Shown one piece after another: positions 6,770-7,748 of a DNA stretch of 7,748 nucleotides. The notes beneath the pieces are model-generated. The model had not been told where the DNA came from and made no database searches. It was given only the letters and a program-made list of their open reading frames with translations. The stretch spans positions 1-7,748 of the forward strand of contig SMWN01000020.1 in the NCBI GenBank assembly GCA_004356415.1, read 5' to 3'. The DNA comes from Gammaproteobacteria bacterium (GTDB taxonomy: Bacteria > Pseudomonadota > Gammaproteobacteria > Eutrophobiales > Eutrophobiaceae). The translations under genes and the position numbers were made by a program. Numbering within the stretch: position 1 is the first letter of the stretch; each line of letters starts with the position of its first letter.

Positions 6770-6805
6770 TATGCCGTAGCATATTCTATAGTATGCTTAT
6801 ATAAA
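6770..6805 (+). promoter_or_regulatory. Probable mak control region: TATGC/GCATA/TATGC cluster and -10-like boxes
   Basis: TATGC (6770-6774), its complement GCATA (6779-6783) and TATGC again (6792-6796) alternate, so the middle element can form an inverted repeat with either neighbour; the second pair extends to AGCATA/TATGCT. TATAGT (6787-6792) and TATATAAA (6798-6805) resemble -10 boxes, but neither has a recognisable -35 box, as would suit an activated promoter. The cluster lies 23-58 bp before the mak start, where an operator for a sugar-responsive regulator could be. Confidence 0.35.
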
Positions 6806-6827
6806 TTCAGTCGGAGTTAGTCTTAAG

Positions 6828-7730
6828 GTGTCTATACGAATTGGAATAGATCTCGGTGGTACAAAGATTGAAATCATCGCGGTTGATGATCATGGTGATA
6901 TATTAATTCGTGAAAGGCAAGAAACACCTGTTACAAACTACAAAAAGATTGTTCAAGTAACAGCAGATCTGGTTAATAAAGTGGAAGGAGTCCTGGGAGA
7001 AAAAGGAGTTGTTGGTGTGGCTGTGCCAGGTGCTTTATCTCTGGCAACAGGGAAGATTAAAAATTCCAATACGACATGTATGATCGGGCAAACATTCGAC
7101 AAGCATTTAGGTGAAATATTAAATCGCGTTGTTCGTGTTAATAATGATGCAAATTGTTTTACTTTATCAGAAGTCATTGATGGTGCGGCGGAAGGTGCGG
7201 ATATTGTGTTTGGAGTAATTCTAGGAACAGGTGTAGGCGGTGGTATTGCAATTAATGGCAAGGTAATCAATGGGCTCAATTCTATTGCAGGTGAATGGGG
7301 GCATAATCCATTGCCATGGCCTAAAGAAAATGAATTGCCTGGTCCTGATTGTTATTGTGGAAAACAAGGCTGTATTGAAACATTTTTGTCTGGTTCTGGA
7401 CTAATGAATGATCATAAAACTATTACAGATGAGAAACTTGAACCACAAGAAATTGTTCGACAATCAAGGGACGATAATAAATCAACTATTTCAACAATGG
7501 TACGTTACTACGATCGTTTAGCACGTGCTTTCGCGAGCGTTATCAATATTATTGATCCTGATGTGATCGTTCTGGGTGGTGGCTTGTCTAATATTGAAGA
7601 ATTATATAAGGAGATCCCTGAACGATGGGCACAATATGTCTTTTCAGACAGGGTTGATACAAGATTAGTACCAGCAAAATATGGTGATTCCAGCGGTGTC
7701 CGTGGTGCTGCCTGGTTATGGAATGACTAG
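6828..7730 (+). CDS. mak: ROK-family fructokinase
   Basis: Cytoplasmic ATP-dependent sugar kinase, most likely fructose to fructose 6-phosphate (EC 2.7.1.4); it matches E. coli Mak (YajF) along its whole length, including the C-terminal GDSSGVRGAAWLW. The product has 300 residues, the usual length. Seen features are the phosphate-binding IGIDLGGTK (5-13), the catalytic base Asp107 in NNDANC, a glycine-rich GTGVGGG (133-139), EWGHNPLPW (156-164), and the zinc site formed by His159 with Cys175, Cys177 and Cys182 in CYCGKQGC. Other ROK kinases use glucose or mannose, so the substrate is inferred. The start is GTG 6828, which places the DLGGT motif correctly; GGAG at 6813-6816 is 11 nt away, a loose ribosome site. 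The gene is AT-richer than argG (sampled lines 30-47 percent GC), continuing the composition of the spacer before it. It stops at TAG 7728-7730, 18 bp before the window ends. Confidence 0.95.
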   Translation: MSIRIGIDLGGTKIEIIAVDDHGDILIRERQETPVTNYKKIVQVTADLVNKVEGVLGEKGVVGVAVPGALSLATGKIKNSNTTCMIGQTFDKHLGEILNRVVRVNNDANCFTLSEVIDGAAEGADIVFGVILGTGVGGGIAINGKVINGLNSIAGEWGHNPLPWPKENELPGPDCYCGKQGCIETFLSGSGLMNDHKTITDEKLEPQEIVRQSRDDNKSTISTMVRYYDRLARAFASVINIIDPDVIVLGGGLSNIEELYKEIPERWAQYVFSDRVDTRLVPAKYGDSSGVRGAAWLWND

Positions 7731-7748
7731 ATGGGTACTGAGTTAACT

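Larger units (their letters stand above)
6172..6827. other. AT-rich intergenic stretch between argG and mak
   Basis: This 656-bp stretch holds only one small likely gene (6318-6443, minus). By hand count, 6481-6720 is 68 G+C of 240, about 28 percent, against about 43-53 percent in sampled argG lines. It contains short hairpins, a 9-bp direct repeat and the presumed control region of mak, described separately. No tRNA, rRNA, insertion-sequence ends or CRISPR repeats are seen. It may be remnant or acquired DNA, or a long regulatory spacer. Confidence 0.6.

Noticed and set aside
7731..7748. Possible start of a next gene (ATG directly after the mak stop, MGTELT)
   Set aside because: Only six codons are visible and the upstream sequence has no more than a weak GGA; it cannot be supported from this window.

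Overview
The window looks like chromosomal DNA of a gammaproteobacterium, or less likely a betaproteobacterium, of moderate GC content (mid-40s percent over most genes by hand count of sampled lines). The pointers are a dihydrolipoyl dehydrogenase carrying its own lipoyl domain (the Neisseria P64k/Ralstonia PdhL architecture), an Escherichia coli YbfF-type esterase, an E. coli Mak-type fructokinase, and a tiny protein with an arginine motif (ERRSGRDRR) that I associate with gammaproteobacteria. No species can be named from this.

Layout, left to right. (1) Bases 1-1682, plus strand: the 3' part of lpdA, cut by the window edge inside its lipoyl domain; aceE and aceF would be expected just upstream. 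(2) 1701-3911, minus strand, convergent with lpdA: a BicA-like SulP anion transporter fused to a STAS domain and a C-terminal cyclic-nucleotide-binding-like domain. (3) 3912-3993: a compact divergent control region with overlapping inverted repeats. (4) 3994-4080: a possible 28-codon leader ORF with a strong Shine-Dalgarno site, whose end overlaps the start of (5) a YbfF-like alpha/beta hydrolase (4071-4856). (6) 4857-4956: a plausible sigma70 promoter and a 7-bp leader hairpin in front of (7) argG, argininosuccinate synthase (4957-6171). (8) 6172-6827: an AT-rich stretch, holding one likely 41-residue arginine-rich protein on the minus strand (6318-6443), a terminator-like hairpin, short repeats and a TATGC/GCATA/TATGC cluster. 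(9) 6828-7730, plus strand: mak, a ROK-family fructokinase with a GTG start and visibly lower GC content.

The genes do not form one pathway. LpdA re-oxidises lipoyl groups of 2-oxoacid dehydrogenase complexes; the SulP protein imports bicarbonate, sulfate or another anion; ArgG makes argininosuccinate; Mak phosphorylates fructose. The genes are mostly separate transcription units of housekeeping type. I see no phage, transposon, CRISPR array, toxin-antitoxin pair or defence gene, and no evidence of an undescribed multi-gene system. The points most worth a second look are the STAS plus altered nucleotide-binding tail on the transporter, the leader-ORF/inverted-repeat control region before the hydrolase, the 41-residue arginine-rich protein, and the AT-rich change of composition between argG and mak.
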